Origin: Nansenia antarctica
Lineage: Eukaryota > Chordata > Actinopteri > Argentiniformes > Microstomatidae
Length of the DNA stretch: 64,000 bases
Assembly (NCBI GenBank): GCA_963989245.1
Contig: OZ022358.1
Span: 19,414,895-19,478,894, forward strand
Direction of reading: 5' to 3'
The notes below the pieces were generated by a model. The model had not been told where the DNA came from and did not search any database. It saw only the letters and a list, made by a program, of their open reading frames with translations. Shown here in pieces: positions 22,216 to 35,540 of the stretch. A program made the translations under genes and the position numbers. Positions within the stretch are counted from its first letter, which is position 1. The number at the start of each line of letters is the position of its first letter.

Positions 22216-22861
22216 TGAGTGAGTGAGTGAGTGAGTGAGTGAGTGAGTGTTTGTACTACGATTGAACCCCCCCGTTTATTTGTGTACATTACACAGAATA
22301 AAGCTGTAGCTGCATAGAACTGCTGGGAGCCTTTTGAAATCAATATGGTCATGTTGCATTATTTATTTGCCATAGCAGGCGAGCTAACTTTGCCCAGAGC
22401 CACAGCCCACAGGCATTTCTTGCACTGCTCCCTCAGCCAACCTCCCTCTGTACTCCAACCCAAGAGAGGATGCTCTGAATGTTAACAGAACTGAGCCAGC
22501 ACGTCTTCTCTAAACCACAGCACGGAACCAAGAGTGTACTGTAAATTGTAAGTTATGAATTTAAATCCTCAAACCCGCACTGGTTTAATTTCAGTAGTGA
22601 TTTGAGTAACTTTGATAGAAGATTCTTAAGTCTGTATTTTTGACAGTGAGGTAATTGACAGGATGATGTGGGAGGAGTGATACTCAGATGAATTGGTCAA
22701 TAATAATAGAGTCATATACTGTAAATACGTATGAAAACACAAATAGGTCCGAATATGCATTGCTAGATTAAAGATATGGGAAATGGATAGATATAGGAGA
22801 CAGCGATAAGAGGGATGGGCCGATAGATTACTGGTATGAGTGTAACAGAGATGAGAGGTGG
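21371..22861. other. Non-coding stretch with (CA)n and (TG)n arrays
   Basis: Contains a (CA)n run at about 21935-21980. The larger (TG)n/(GAGT)n array at 22134-22250 is listed separately. No coding or RNA gene recognised. Confidence 0.5.
22134..22250 (+). repeat. (TG)n followed by (GAGT)n microsatellite
   Basis: About 40 TG units with one GCGC break, then about nine GAGT units. Simple repeat. Confidence 0.9.
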
Positions 22862-23453
22862 TTATATGAATTATTAATAATAATAATAATAACAATAACA
22901 TTTGTATAGTGCTTTCTAGTGGACCCAAAGCATGTTACATATCAAAAATATGAAAATTAAAATATAGGGTTAGGGTTAGACAGTCACAGAACATACATTG
23001 TATACATTGTTGTATTGTCTGTATTTAAGTGTTTAAGATGTTTTTTTTATTTTTTTAAAGTATGGTATGAGGACCCCAGGAAGAATAGCTACTGCATATT
23101 TGCTGTATCTAATGGTGGATCCAAATAAACAAACAAACAGAACATACATAACGTACAGCCCTATACTGTGCATTAAAAGCCTGCCTGAACATAAAACGCT
23201 GTCAGCAGCTCTGACATAGTGGGTGAGGCATTCTAGATTCTCTAGGAGTAGCAGATATCTTTGTCACCAATGGCGTTTTGTGATTTAGGGCCCGGCCCCA
23301 CCAGCAGCACTGTTGTGCGAATTAAGCATCCCTCTTCGTATCCTAGCGTTAGTGAATCGAACACATTAATCTTTGGTTGATTAAACATTCATGGCTGGGC
23401 TTAAGTTGATTTTCATTGAGCTCTGAAATGTGTGAAAGTTGCTGTTTTTCACA

Positions 23454-23488
<35 letters not shown>

Positions 23489-23690
23489 CAGTGTTCCTGT
23501 TAAACTCCAGGCATGTTTTTTCTTTCTCTCGCTGCAGCACCTTTTCTAACCACTAGGGACCGCGGTGCCGGTGGAACTCGGCCCCTTGAGCTTGCCATTG
23601 ACTCAACAGAGCAGGCATACTTTGAGCAATGCGCACAACCATTTTCCCCACTCAAAGTTTCATTGACAGAGAGGGGCCAGTCCTGTTCTG
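22862..23690. other. LINE/SINE 3' tail, (GGCT)n and unannotated sequence
   Basis: At 22862-22935 is an (AATAAT)n tail followed by ACATTTGTATAGTGCTTTCT, the 3' end of an L2-related element, related to the tail at 20770-20840. At about 23453-23487 is a (GGCT)n run. The remainder shows nothing recognisable. Confidence 0.5.
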
Positions 23691-24028
23691 GCTCACCACC
23701 ATAGACAGTATGGTGCGGAGGGAGCGGGCGGAGCAGTGTGACATGAAGAGCTCAGACACACAGGCTGGGGCAGAGTCATGTAGGGGGTACAGAGCCATGT
23801 AGGGTGGACAGAGCCATGTACAGTCTTGTAAGTGAGGAGCAGGACTTTAAAGTCAAGCCTTTGATGGACAGGTAGCCAGTGGAGGTCCTGGAGTACAGAG
23901 GTGATGTGATGGCGGGTGGGGGTGTATGTGAGGAGACGGACAGCAGAGTTTTGTACGTGTTGTAGTTTGTTGAGCAGGTAGGAGGGGAGGCCGAGGAGCA
24001 GTGCAGTGCAATAGTCCAAACTAGGGAT

Positions 24029-24380
24029 GAGGAATCAAGACAAGAACCAGTTCTAGTTGAGAACCCGTTAACAAATGGGTTCGATGCGTCGGTATCAATA
24101 ACATCCGAGGGTGGAAGGGTGGAAACATTTGCCAGCAATATGCTAAAACATCTTTCGACGCAACATGGGATACAATTACAGGAATGCCAAGTTTTTAACA
24201 CACTTCGCACAAGTGCCACTGCTTCCCAAGCGAGCAGCACGATGGTCTCTGAGGGTAAATAGCCGATGCTAATAAATTAGCGCCACGCAGGCGGGCTTAG
24301 CAGATGTTTTCTTTGACTAAGAAACCCTAAATGAAAACAAATATTTAATTTAGCTCATATTTGCTTTCCAAAGTGATATC
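24029..24380 (+). mobile_element. hAT fragment encoding a BED zinc-finger piece
   Basis: Starts CTAGGGATGAGGAATC, hAT-like. The plus strand encodes NMLKHLSTQHGIQLQ, which resembles the His-containing half of BED zinc fingers of hAT transposases. The rest of the transposase is absent. Inserted in the LINE at 23690-25930. Confidence 0.6.
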
Positions 24381-24510
24381 CTTTTTAAGAAAAGGACCAT
24401 GTTATGTTTCTTAGTGTACAAATGAGACTTAATGTAAAGTGCAGGTGAGGCAGATGTCGATTTGGGTGTCATCTGCATAGAGGTGGTACCTGAGACCATG
24501 GCTACGCATA

Positions 24511-25644
24511 TGGCGCTTTTCCATTGACCGGCACAGCACGGCACGGCACGGCTCGCCTCGGCTCGCATTTGAACAGTTCTGGGTACGAGACGTTTTCCAC
24601 TATACAGGAATGACCCGGGACTGTAGGAGGAGTTACGTGTCGTTACATGCGATAAGAATTATGTCAAAATGCAGCACTATCGTGCACAGATCAGCCTTAC
24701 AACATGTAACGTTAAGTGCCTGTTACTTGCCGCTTTCAGTTCTAGTAGACTAGTTTAGATCTCGCAACCAGGGAATGCCGACACGATTCTATTTTTATTT
24801 CTCCTGACACGTTGAGCACTGTGCTTTTTTTGTCGGTGAACTACCGTAATAAGCCTAAAAAAGTTATCTGCTTTCAGAAACTGTTTGAATTTTTTAGATT
24901 GGGCATATAGTTCATGAATTACGGTAGTTTGACGGTAGTTAAAATCCTGTCTGCACCGACAGCTCCCAGCTCCGGTTTCGGAGCAAGACGCGAATCTATC
25001 GGCATTAGTCAAATACATGCTCACATCCAGTCATCCACTCACTGCTCTCCATCAAAAAGGGCACATCGATCAATAATATTACATAATAACAACTGCTCTG
25101 ATTAGATTGCTTAGATTGTTTAATACATCAACGGGGGAAAAGCGAGATGAGGGAGCAAGACGCGAATCTACCGGCATTTGACTGCCGCTGGACTGAGGAA
25201 CAGCATAGGCACAGCACATCGCCATAATAGCGATTTTTTTTGTTATGCTTGTTGTAAATAAAAGTTCTATGATACATTGAAATGACATTAAACTAAGATA
25301 ATACGATGGTTAGCATACTTTTTCTAATCTTTATTAATAAGTTATTGCAGAAACAGTAAGTGACATTTTCCTAGAGCGAAATCTGTTGTGGTATTTAAAG
25401 ATGGCGGTTAGCGAAGAAATCTATGAACATGGGATGACGATTTCCATTGACCAATCAACGGTGTGCAGCGTCACACGTCACACGCAGCCTGGCAAAAAAG
25501 TACCTTTCGCTACCCATCCCGAACAAGAACTATTTTAGTTCTTGTTCGGCACGGGTACCAGAAATGGCACGGGTACTTTTGGCAGTGGAAAAAGGATAAT
25601 AAACCGGGCCTGACCCGGGCTGGCCCTGTAGTGGAAAAGCGCCA
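24511..25644. mobile_element. TIR element, 1134 bp, non-autonomous
   Basis: The left end TGGCGCTTTTCCATTGACCG and the reverse complement of the right end (TGGCGCTTTTCCACTACAGG) form terminal inverted repeats. The trinucleotide ATA on each side (24508-24510 and 25645-25647) may be the target duplication. The subterminal regions repeat GGCACGG-like words. No transposase is encoded. The same family is present as the split copy at 9987/16932. Superfamily unknown. Confidence 0.75.
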
Positions 25645-25930
25645 ATAATGTGGCCAAGAGGGAGCATGTAGATACTAGAACAGAAGGGGGCCCAAGACAG
25701 AGCCTGACTGAACAGTGTTGATGGTGACAAACTGTCGTCAGTGGGTGAGGTATCATTTGAACCAAGAGAGGGCCAAGCCGGAAAGACCAGCGAGGCTCTC
25801 GAGCCGTTTCAGCAGGCTGATATTATTGACTGTTGAAGTGCTGCACTGAGGTCCAGGAGGATGAGGATATTCTTGAAGCCAGAGTCAGCACTTATCAGAA
25901 GGTCATTAGTCACTCTAACAGGGCGGTTTC

Positions 25931-26410
25931 AGTGCCAGGGTATCCGCGGTGTCTTGAAAAGTATTAAAAGTTGATAAATCAATTTTGGGAAAATCAAGAC
26001 CCTTAATAAGTATTAAAAAGTATTTTCACGATTTTATGAGGTCTTGAATTTTGTAGGTATTTTTCTGAATTAGACTCTGTCCAAAGAGTTTGAGTCCTAA
26101 AAACTTTTAGTAAAAATTCATGAATTTATTCGTTTTATTAAAAAACTAAGATGAACCGGAAATTCTGTTGTATGATAGTGGTCTAGTCTATTGCAAAGTA
26201 AAACTGTTAAGTTAAAGGTGTCACTGATGTAAACGGTTACAGCTCGAAGTGGCGGTGAGGTCTGGAAAAAATATTGACAAGGTGACAGGAGCTGGGCATT
26301 GATATTGTAAAATAGTTTTTGTCAATAGATAGTTTAGGGACTGCTGGGTGCACTGGACACTTATTGATCTGAGCAGATGTCCTGTCACGCACTCCCCGCC
26401 TCTCTCATAC
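25931..26410. other. Repeat fragment and unannotated sequence
   Basis: 25940-26060 carries GTCTTGAAAAGTATTAAAAG-type phrases typical of a dispersed fish repeat also glimpsed at 7455-7560. The rest is unremarkable. Confidence 0.4.
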
Positions 26411-26411
26411 A

Positions 26412-26412
26412 A

Positions 26413-26465
<53 letters not shown>
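26412..26465 (+). repeat. (CA)n microsatellite
   Basis: Simple dinucleotide run of about 26 units. Confidence 0.95.
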
Positions 26466-26469
<4 letters not shown>

Positions 26470-26796
26470 CATTACACACACCAGCATGTATACTCAGATT
26501 CACACACTGACTCTCAAACAAACATCCTTGCAAGTACAAACGGTCAAGGATACACCAACAAAAAAAACACAGACACATACGCTACCATTTGAGTTAATCC
26601 TCCACATAGTTGTGTAATCCTCTACACAGCTGTGTGAGAGAGTAGGGGAAATGTGGAATGATAGAAGGTCAGCTGTAATTCAACTCCATGCAGTAGAGTG
26701 TTTACAAAACGGGAAAAGGAGTTTGGCTCTCTGTTACAATACAATTGCCTTGGGGATTTATCCAGATTTGCAAGTATTCAGCTCAATGGAGTGTGA

Positions 26797-26826
26797 CACA
26801 CACACACACACGCACGCACACACACA

Positions 26827-26922
<96 letters not shown>
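26797..26922 (+). repeat. (CA)n with an internal (CACG)n block
   Basis: CA repeats flank about 12 units of GCAC. Simple repeat; open frames across it are meaningless. Confidence 0.95.
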
Positions 26923-26925
<3 letters not shown>

Positions 26926-28850
26926 CAGGGCAAATGAGCTCACACTAATAATGAACAGACACCATTAGGCAAGACAGCATAGAAACAAACTATTCATACA
27001 GACTATGAACACACTCAATCTGAAGGGCAAAATAGCATTACATAACACGATCACTGAAGCAGTGTGGGGCAAAGTAAAACAATAGCCTAAAGATTAAGAG
27101 TAATTACAATACAAAGCACCGAACTGTAGGAGATAGAGAAGGTTAAGAGACAGATGGTTGTCACTGGCTATCTGCTTAAAAGATATTACCGTAAATCCCC
27201 CCTCCCCTCTCTCACACACACGCGCACACGCACCTTCTCCTTCTGCATCATAATTATGATTTCGCAAGTGTATTAAGCGCACTACCACACAGCTCTGTAC
27301 TGTACCCATAGACAGACAGCTGTGTGTGAGAGAGATGGTTTAGGTGAATGGTGTGGCTAGGGTAGGTAGTGGGAGCAGAGAGAGGTAGGCAGCCACAGTA
27401 ACAAGTTATCCAGCTAACTTACCAGCAGCTGAGTTGCCGTGTTTAAGTGTTTTCAGTACTGTAACGTATCTACAGTATGCAAAATACATTACTGTATTCT
27501 TATATGTGACACGGTCTAGTGAAAATGGCTGCATGTCAGCAATTCTCAAGTCGCACAAAGGACCAAAAAGCTTGTTTTTTATTTGTTTTCCTTTTTTTTC
27601 ATATTACGAAAGTTGAAGTGAGAGCCCACTTGATATAAGAAAAAACTGATTTAGGATCACTATATATACACCATACTTATTATTTGTGAATTGGATTCAC
27701 TGTATCGTGTCCCGTCCTGCTTCAGGCTACTGGGTTAGTGTTACATGGCTTGTAAACAAACTCACGTTCAAAAGCAAGGACTATGTGACCATCTTATTAT
27801 GTGTAGTCATGTGTTTTTAGCATGTTGATGTTCTATCAGCATGTTGTGATGTGTTAAACATGCAGTTAGATGTTCATAGCGATGTTCCTTCTTACCTGCT
27901 AGCTAGCAATGCAATGGTAGCAAATGCATATGTTTTGATTCAGAGCAAGTTTCTCTGGTATTTGGTTTGAGGTGTCCCAACATTCAAATAAGCATTCGAC
28001 GATTTTAACGATTTCAATGTATGACACATCATTTGAAATCTTACAATCTGCACTTTCATGATCTTCAGACTTTGCCTTACTTGGGGACTTTTTCACCAGA
28101 CTTGGTCACATATGTTGTTGGGAATACTACTACAATTCTAGTTACTTTACTGTAAGGTTATGTAACTAGACTTTCCAATAGGCGGTGGGCCGAAGCTCTC
28201 TATCTGCTTTAGTTTTTGAAAGGATCGATCTGCAGCGTTAGAGTAGTTGATTTTTTCATATAAGCTAAATGGGGTTTTTTGGAACATGTTTCCGTTTGTT
28301 GGCAGTCTATTTTCGATCGACGTTTTATGAAAACTAAACTTACGATTCATAAGTTAATAAGGAGAACGCTTGGGGCTACTATGCCGCTAACCAATCAAAA
28401 CCTGTTAAAGCGTCACCTGACTTGACGTCTGCCAATGATATTCCTTCAAAATACGGAACTATGAAGTAAACAACGTATTATCTGGAAAGACGAGAAGACT
28501 GAGTTGTTTCGGATAACTTTACTGTCAAGTAATGTTTCAGGTCATACTAATTCATATCACATATTAATGAACAAGTCCATGTCATGTTGTGTCAATACAA
28601 ACATGTTCTAATATGCTATTTTAGTGAAAAATCCGACCTAACGTCACCCGCGATTGTGAAGCTAATTAATTAACAAGCTAGTTATCTAACTTTAAAGGGT
28701 ACAATAGCTAATTTACCTATGTCAACTATGTCCATTCTCAATCATTTCAGTAATAATTGTGCCAAATTGGGGCCAGTAACATTAACTTGTGTGTGAGTAC
28801 GTTATACTGTATGTGTGTGCAAGCAAGTATGTGTGTGTTAGTCGTCTATC
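26923..28850. other. Non-coding stretch
   Basis: About 1.9 kb with no exon, RNA or bounded element that I can support. Small open frames here have no family features. Confidence 0.5.
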
Positions 28851-29050
28851 TGTACAGTATAGTATAGTGGATAGTGTACATAGCCTTTATTTATGTAAAC
28901 CAGCTCCTTCCCTTCTTGTGATTTTTTTTTTTTAAGTTTTTTTTTTTTCCCTTTCCTAACACCAGGGGAGCCACCCCTCCTAAATTTCGTTGTTTGGTAC
29001 CTGTACTGTAGCAATGACAATAAAGACCATTCATTCATTCATTCATTCAA
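28850..29050 (+). mobile_element. L2-related 3' end with (CATT)n tail
   Basis: Ends GCAATGACAATAAAGAC followed by (CATT)n. The same tail is present inverted at 35342-35540, sharing AGGGGAGCC and AACCAGCTC-type phrases. Both are 5'-truncated copies of one LINE or its SINE. Confidence 0.65.
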
Positions 29051-29810
29051 GCATGTTTTTGATATTGTCAATCGTCTCACTTTTACGAGGTGAGCTGGTA
29101 AGACAAAACCCAACACTAAGTGTATCTTCACTTGCCTTGCCTATAATTGACGAGACTAGACAAAGATTCAAGTGTTAGAGAACATTTATAACACTAGTGT
29201 GTTTTTGCAATGCAAACACAGACACATGTCTGTACATGGTAGGTTGTTAGATTTGCATGTGCATCTCCCTTTCACACATTTTGTTTTTTTGCAGGAGCAG
29301 TATACAAGCTCTGTTTGTGCAAGGCATCCTTATTTGGCTAAATTCAAAAATTAGCTACATTTACATCCCTACAGCCTTTGTGGTCATAGAGGTCGCATGT
29401 AAATGCCTCAGTTTCCTCATACAGCTCTGTTGGCAGTTGAAAAGCTGTTCCCAACTTTTGGAAAGTAGCACAATGCTCTTTGTTGGACAGGAGTTTTTTT
29501 TACGGCCTTCACTTTTCCATTGCTGTCCGTTCGGTTTGTTAAAATGCATACAACCCTCCATAATCCATCACATCTCGTTATTTTCCCGCGGTTGCTAGGG
29601 TTAACAGACAGTCAGTTGCTAGGGTTAACAGCCAGTGTTTACATTTCAGGGTCCTAATGAAGCCGTACTCGAATTCTGATTGGTTTATCAACTAGAACGA
29701 CCAGCGATGTCCCTGAGCAGACAGACAATTTCAAAATAAGTTTGTGAAAATCTCCGTCATAACTACAGCTGCCAACAAATGTTTATAGACATAAGAGAAT
29801 TACTTAATAT
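29051..29810. other. Non-coding stretch
   Basis: Contains a short direct duplication near 29592-29635 (GTTGCTAGGGTTAACAG twice). Nothing else recognised. Confidence 0.45.
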
Positions 29811-30215
29811 TGTATGTAAGAGATTGTGTACTCTGTAGATGGAAATGACGCACGGTCATGACAAAAAGAGGGAGATGCACACAACCAAGTAAATGATCAA
29901 AGTGTTTATTAACTAAAAGGAATAACATAAAGGATGATATGGAGTGTGTGTAATCAGTAAGGTCAGTAGTGTAGGTGAGTGGAAGTGTGTGCAGGTGTAA
30001 TATTGTATGGTGCAATAACCAAAGTCAAACGGGAACCAAAAAACAAAGGTGTCAGAGAGCACACCGCCACTGGGCTTCCAGAGAGACATTAAAGACCCAG
30101 CCCAGGTGCTGCCAATAAGCCAGATGACCCCTGCCACACCCACCTCCAGTACCTGCCAGGATAGATCAAACATACAAACACAGGTAACAGGCAGAGGGTG
30201 GAGAGGGTCGTCACA
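29811..30215 (-). repeat. Possible solo LTR
   Basis: On the minus strand the block starts TGTGACGACCCTCTCCACCC, contains AATAAACACTTTGATC (a polyadenylation signal) and can be read to a TACA end. This is the organisation of a gypsy-type LTR. No flanking duplication was found, so the call is tentative. Confidence 0.35.
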
Positions 30216-30772
30216 AGGACATGTCGAGACCACGGACCAGGTCTAGCCCAGTCAGGGCAGGCTATGGGTCGGCAAGGTTTTCAACAAGCCAAAGTTCTCT
30301 CTGGGAAATGTTTACATTTAGAGTAAGTCAGGCAGAATAGGGAAAGGGAAGGTTTGATTTTATTTCATAATATTTTATTTTCAAACATATTATCTGACTG
30401 ATTTATGATTATTTGCTATGCGGTAACCCTTTAATGCTTTAATAAAGTAATGTTTTGTTAGAATTTATTTAGAATGTAACTGTCACTTACGGTAGAATTA
30501 CCCTTGTTAATTGTAAAATATTAGATTTCAGTGCGCTTCATAGGATCTAAATGGTTATTCTAGCCCCCTTTTAAATGATCTCCTTTGGGGAAAACTATAC
30601 TTACCGATACATTTCTGCAACCACAACAGATAAATATTTTTAGCAAACATTTGTCCACATCCTCCCATTACTCTGTCCAGTTATATCCAAGCCAGAATGG
30701 CTAATCAAAAAATTTCCAGACCTCCAAAAGAGGCGTGAGAACAATGTAAACATTGGAAGTATGGCTATGCAA
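30216..30772. other. Non-coding stretch
   Basis: AT-rich; no feature recognised. Confidence 0.45.
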
Positions 30773-31177
30773 AGCCCTATTTGCACAGGACTAGTATTAT
30801 CTGGTGATCTCTGGTAATTTGTAATAATTAAGGAGGTCATGTCCGTAAAAATGTCTGTAGAAATTCCACCTCAAATGACCTACCATATGCAGATTACGGA
30901 GGTCCTGTGCAAATCGGCATGTCTGTAATTTGGGGTGAGTTTGTTTTCTCCTATTTCTTTTGCTGCATATTCGAGGACTAACCAATGCTTGTTGCGCTTG
31001 TTCTTCATGAAGCGGATGTGACACAGAGCCATGACATCATATCTGGGGGAATGTCCGTAAATTCCAGTAAAACACAGACTTCGCTTACCCCTTCCACCAC
31101 ATGAAACACAGACATCTGGGGGGAATTTCTAAATGACAGAGGTCAACAGATAATACTAGTCCCGTGCGAATAGGGCT
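30773..31177. mobile_element. MITE family C, 405 bp
   Basis: Terminal inverted repeats of about 30 bp: left AGCCCTATTTGCACAGGACT then AGTATTATCTG; the right end's complement reads AGCCCTATTCGCACGGGACT then AGTATTATCTG. CAA flanks each side and may be a 3-bp duplication. Internal words such as ATGTCCGTAA recur. No transposase. Superfamily not assigned. Confidence 0.75.
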
Positions 31178-31328
31178 CAAGACTAATCACTGTGGTAAAG
31201 AATTTGCCACCTCAAATTATAATAAATATGAGTTACTGTTAAGGACAGTAAAAGTACTACAGTTGGTATGCATAAGTAGTGTATGCATTCAATATTTTGC
31301 CCAGAAGGCACTCTACAGTACCCTACTG

Positions 31329-31524
31329 CAGTGTTTCTCAACCCTCTCCTCGGGGCGCCCCAGCCGCTCCACATATTTGATCTGTTCCACCACCCGCTCA
31401 CCTGATTCAACTAATCAAGTACAAACCTTTGTACTTGATTAGTTGAATCAGGTGAGCTGGTGGTGGAACAGATCAAATATGTGGTGCGGCTGGGGAGCCC
31501 CGAGGAGAGGGTTGAGAAACACTG
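31329..31524. mobile_element. Palindromic hAT-type MITE, 196 bp
   Basis: Nearly perfect full-length palindrome with ends CAGTGTTTCTCAACC and complement. The arms are about 95 bp with a centre around ACAAACCTTTGT. The exact 8-bp duplication CCCTACTG lies at 31321-31328 and 31525-31532, as expected for hAT transposition. Confidence 0.92.
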
Positions 31525-31689
31525 CCCTACTGTACCAAATTATATCTATATCAATATATATCAATACATTACTGTGCGTTCTACAGTGCTGTACTGTTGA
31601 AATTACAGAAATTGGTTAGAGTGTATGGTACAAAAACAAGTAGATGTTTGTTTTCCTGGTTGGCCATTGGGCTTGTAGCAAGAGCACAT

Positions 31690-32390
31690 TGATATAGATG
31701 TGGAATGGTTACCTTCAAATACACGTCATTGCTGTGCAGAAACCATCATCAGTGTTGTTGATTTAAGTGTTGATGATTCCTCTCAAAGAGGAGTGAAGGT
31801 GCAGGTGCTGATTAATCCAGCAGCTGGTTCAAATGGAGCCTTACGTAAGCTTCAAACTGCACATTTTTGGAACCATGTCAATTCTGTGATGTCCAAGTTA
31901 TTTAAGATTGACTATGTTCCTAATCCATGTTTATGTTTGCTCAATGACGACTCTGATTTTGATTTAAGTATTACGCAAAAGAAAATGTTATTTGCTGGTT
32001 TCACCTCTGCAAAAAAGACTATTCTTCAACATTGGATGACACCTGATTTCTGTATGAACACTTTTTGGTTTTACTCTTTACAGAGGATTGTGAATCTTGA
32101 GTGCACAACGGCCAGATTGATTGAACAAAGCGAGGCCCTGTACAGTTGATGTGTGGAAGGCTTATTCATTGAACTTGACCAACCTGACTACTCTGTAATT
32201 TGATTTTCCATTTACTCCAATCCGGATTGTGTTATATTTCTACTATTTGGCTATGACTTGCTACACTACACTACCCCTTTTCTTTTTAGTTTTCTTTCTT
32301 TTTTCCCCCTCCTTTCCTTTCTTGTTCTGTATTGTCATTGTTATGTGTTGTTAAAAGCAATAAAAAATCTTGATCACAAAAAAAAGCTTC
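31690..32390 (+). pseudogene. L1/Tx1-type LINE ORF2 C-terminus and 3' UTR
   Basis: The reading frame to 32149 matches the L1-family C-terminal pattern (FKIDYVPNPCLCLLND, then KKTILQHWMTPDF). After the stop comes an untranslated stretch ending AATAAAAAATCTTGATCAC and a short A run. The upstream part is lost. Confidence 0.65.
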
Positions 32391-32920
32391 AAACTACAAC
32401 CTAAAATCACATCTACTAGTGAAATCCCAGAGACAGTGACATCTCAATCAAAATACTTAAATTTCATTAACATTGCAAAAACAAATATTGACGATTCCAA
32501 GTTAAGCGTCAAGGTTCCAAATCAAAATCATCCAACTCGTTGAGGTGCATGCAGCAGATCGCATATGGACAGGTGGGACCTTATCGGATGCATTGATGTT
32601 ATCAGGTGCAGTGGGATTGCGTGCTGCTTACCTTGTAGCCCATTGTCCCGCGTTAGCGCTGTGTTTCTGTTGTTGCTTAGTTACTGCAGTCCTCTCATCT
32701 CCCCGTGCGCCTGAGCAGCCTCTGGATAGAAGCACAGACAGACAGACAGACAGACAGATCTCAATGAAAGAAGTAATCGTAGGTTTGGTCTCAATATTGG
32801 TAGGGACACAACAACCCATTCACTCCCTGGAGCTCCCTGGAACTTAACATCATTAAGAGCTGTGTTTGGGGGAGCACCAGGCACCTGACACCCCACACCC
32901 TCTGGACCACTTAGGCTGGA
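32391..32920. other. Unannotated sequence with short (CAGA)n
   Basis: A (CAGA)n run lies at about 32733-32757. Otherwise no feature recognised. Confidence 0.4.
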
Positions 32921-32929
32921 GGGGCCTGC

Positions 32930-33570
32930 GGTGGAACAGTTTGAGGTACTTCCCACAACATGCGGGTGGGGTCTACAAAAAGGCCCAACAGTACATGATT
33001 CTCCTGAGAAGGCTGAAAGGTTTTAATGTCAGACAGGACATTTGAACAGTTGTGTACCGGGTCACTCATCGAATTAAGTCCTCACAGTCAACATTGCATC
33101 CTGGTACAAATTCCTCACAGAAAAAAATCAAGAAAAAAAATCATCAAGCATGCAACCGAAACCACCGGCACTACTCAAACCCAACTCTCAGACCTTTACA
33201 GTCACGCAGTAAAAAGAACAGCAGACTCCATCACTACTAGGGACCCTTCACACCCCCTTCACCACTCCTTTCAGCTACTGCCATCAGGCCGCCACTTCAG
33301 AGCACCTCTGGCGCCTCCGAAAAAAGAGAACTTTCATTCCTACTGCATCCATTTTAAACAAGACTGTAACTACTTAACTACCTAACTACTCAATGCAGCC
33401 TTGCACACCTGTTCTTATTTATTTATCCTACAAAATGATGTTATGTGTTATGTCGTTGTATGTGTGTCTTTCATGGGTGTATGTTTTTTATGTTGTTTGT
33501 GAGCATCCTAACCTAAGACGATTTTCTATCATGATTAGACAATAACGTTTTTTTGAATCTTGGATCTTGA
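32930..33570 (+). pseudogene. LINE RT C-terminal fragment and tail
   Basis: Frames read KAQQYMILLRRLKGFNVRQD, then LSDLYSHAVKRTADSI and SFQLLPSGRHFRA, typical of the last part of fish LINE ORF2. It ends with AATCTTGGATCTTGAATC. Stops and an A-rich internal insertion show it is dead. Confidence 0.7.
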
Positions 33571-33884
33571 ATCTCGCCTCCGTGTTGATGCTCTCTCCTC
33601 CGTGTAGCCCCCTCCCTTTCAGCCAATCAAGTGCTAGCATGACAAAACTGGTCGTCTTGGAGATGTAGCCTCTTGGGAGGGGGGCACATCGGAATGATCT
33701 AATATGACTTCACTCCAAAGATGATGCGCTCCAATATTGGTAGGGACCTTTCCCTACCGTCCATATGCAAACCTACGTCCTTTCAAAGAACAAAAGTCGG
33801 ACAGAGTGAGGGACGGATGGATGAAAGACGTACACACACATACATAGGCAGGCAGACATATGGGATGGATAGATACTGAAAGAG

Positions 33885-34878
<994 letters not shown>

Positions 34879-34913
34879 TTTAATTTGCGCGCAGCTACTG
34901 ACCTGTCGCAGTG

Positions 34914-35060
34914 ATGCTCCTCTCCTCCGTTGATCCACCGCAGAGACTCTTTACCTGGGCAATAAAAACAGTCACTGTCTACGGTACCCTTGGCCTACTT
35001 ATTATAGCGGCCATATCCATTTGCATGCTCCGGCTTTGCAGTCCGCTCGAATACTCGCAG
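34914..35060 (+). CDS. Possible first coding exon of a membrane protein
   Basis: GC-richer island right after the TAGA array. From ATG 34914 the frame encodes 49 residues with a hydrophobic segment at about residues 22-38 (VYGTLGLLIIAAISICM), ending at a plausible donor CAG|GTGTAC at 35060/35061. No downstream exon is recognised and I do not know the family. It could be a chance frame. Confidence 0.25.
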
Positions 35061-35341
35061 GTGTACATTAGATTACATTTGGTTAGTGGTGTGGTCTGGT
35101 GGTCTGGTGGTCTGGGGGTCTCGCTGCGGCAAAGCCCGGACCTCTACTCGCGTCTGCGCCGCCGTGAGAGTTCTGCGGCAGCTGCGCGCTTCACCAAGGC
35201 ACGCAATGATCTATCCCTCTGCAGGAGGGGAGACAGAGAGAGGGAATTAACCAGAGATGGAGGGGGCGAGAGAGCATCCACACTGCTCCTCATGAGTAAA
35301 AAAAAATATATATATATATATATATACAAGTAGCCTAGAGA

Positions 35342-35540
35342 ATTAATGTAATGTAATGAATGAATGAATGAATGAATGAATGAATGAATGGTCTTTATTG
35401 TCATTAATATAGTACAGGTACCATACAACGGAATTTGGGAGGGGGGGGGCTCCCCTGGTGCTAGGAAAAAAAATACTAAAAACAAGAAGGGAAAAAGAGC
35501 TGGTTTACATAAATAATCCCTACTACAGCCCACTACATTT
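35342..35540 (-). mobile_element. L2-related 3' end with (CATT)n tail, inverted copy
   Basis: (GAATGAAT)n followed by GGTCTTTATTGTCATTAATA is the reverse of the tail at 28990-29050. Truncated LINE or SINE copy. Confidence 0.65.

Larger units (their letters stand above)
23690..25930 (-). mobile_element. L2-type LINE on the minus strand, broken by two later insertions
   Basis: Reading down the minus strand, 25929-25645 encodes RVTNDLLISADSGF followed by ILILLDLSAAL (RT motif A). The sequence resumes after a TIR element with YHLYADDTQIDICL (motif C) at about 24509-24405. It resumes again after a hAT fragment with NKLQHVQNSAVRLLTY and HWLPVHQRLDFKVLLLTYK (RT C-terminal domain) at about 24020-23700. 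The order matches one degenerate LINE copy rather than three separate ones. Confidence 0.75.
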
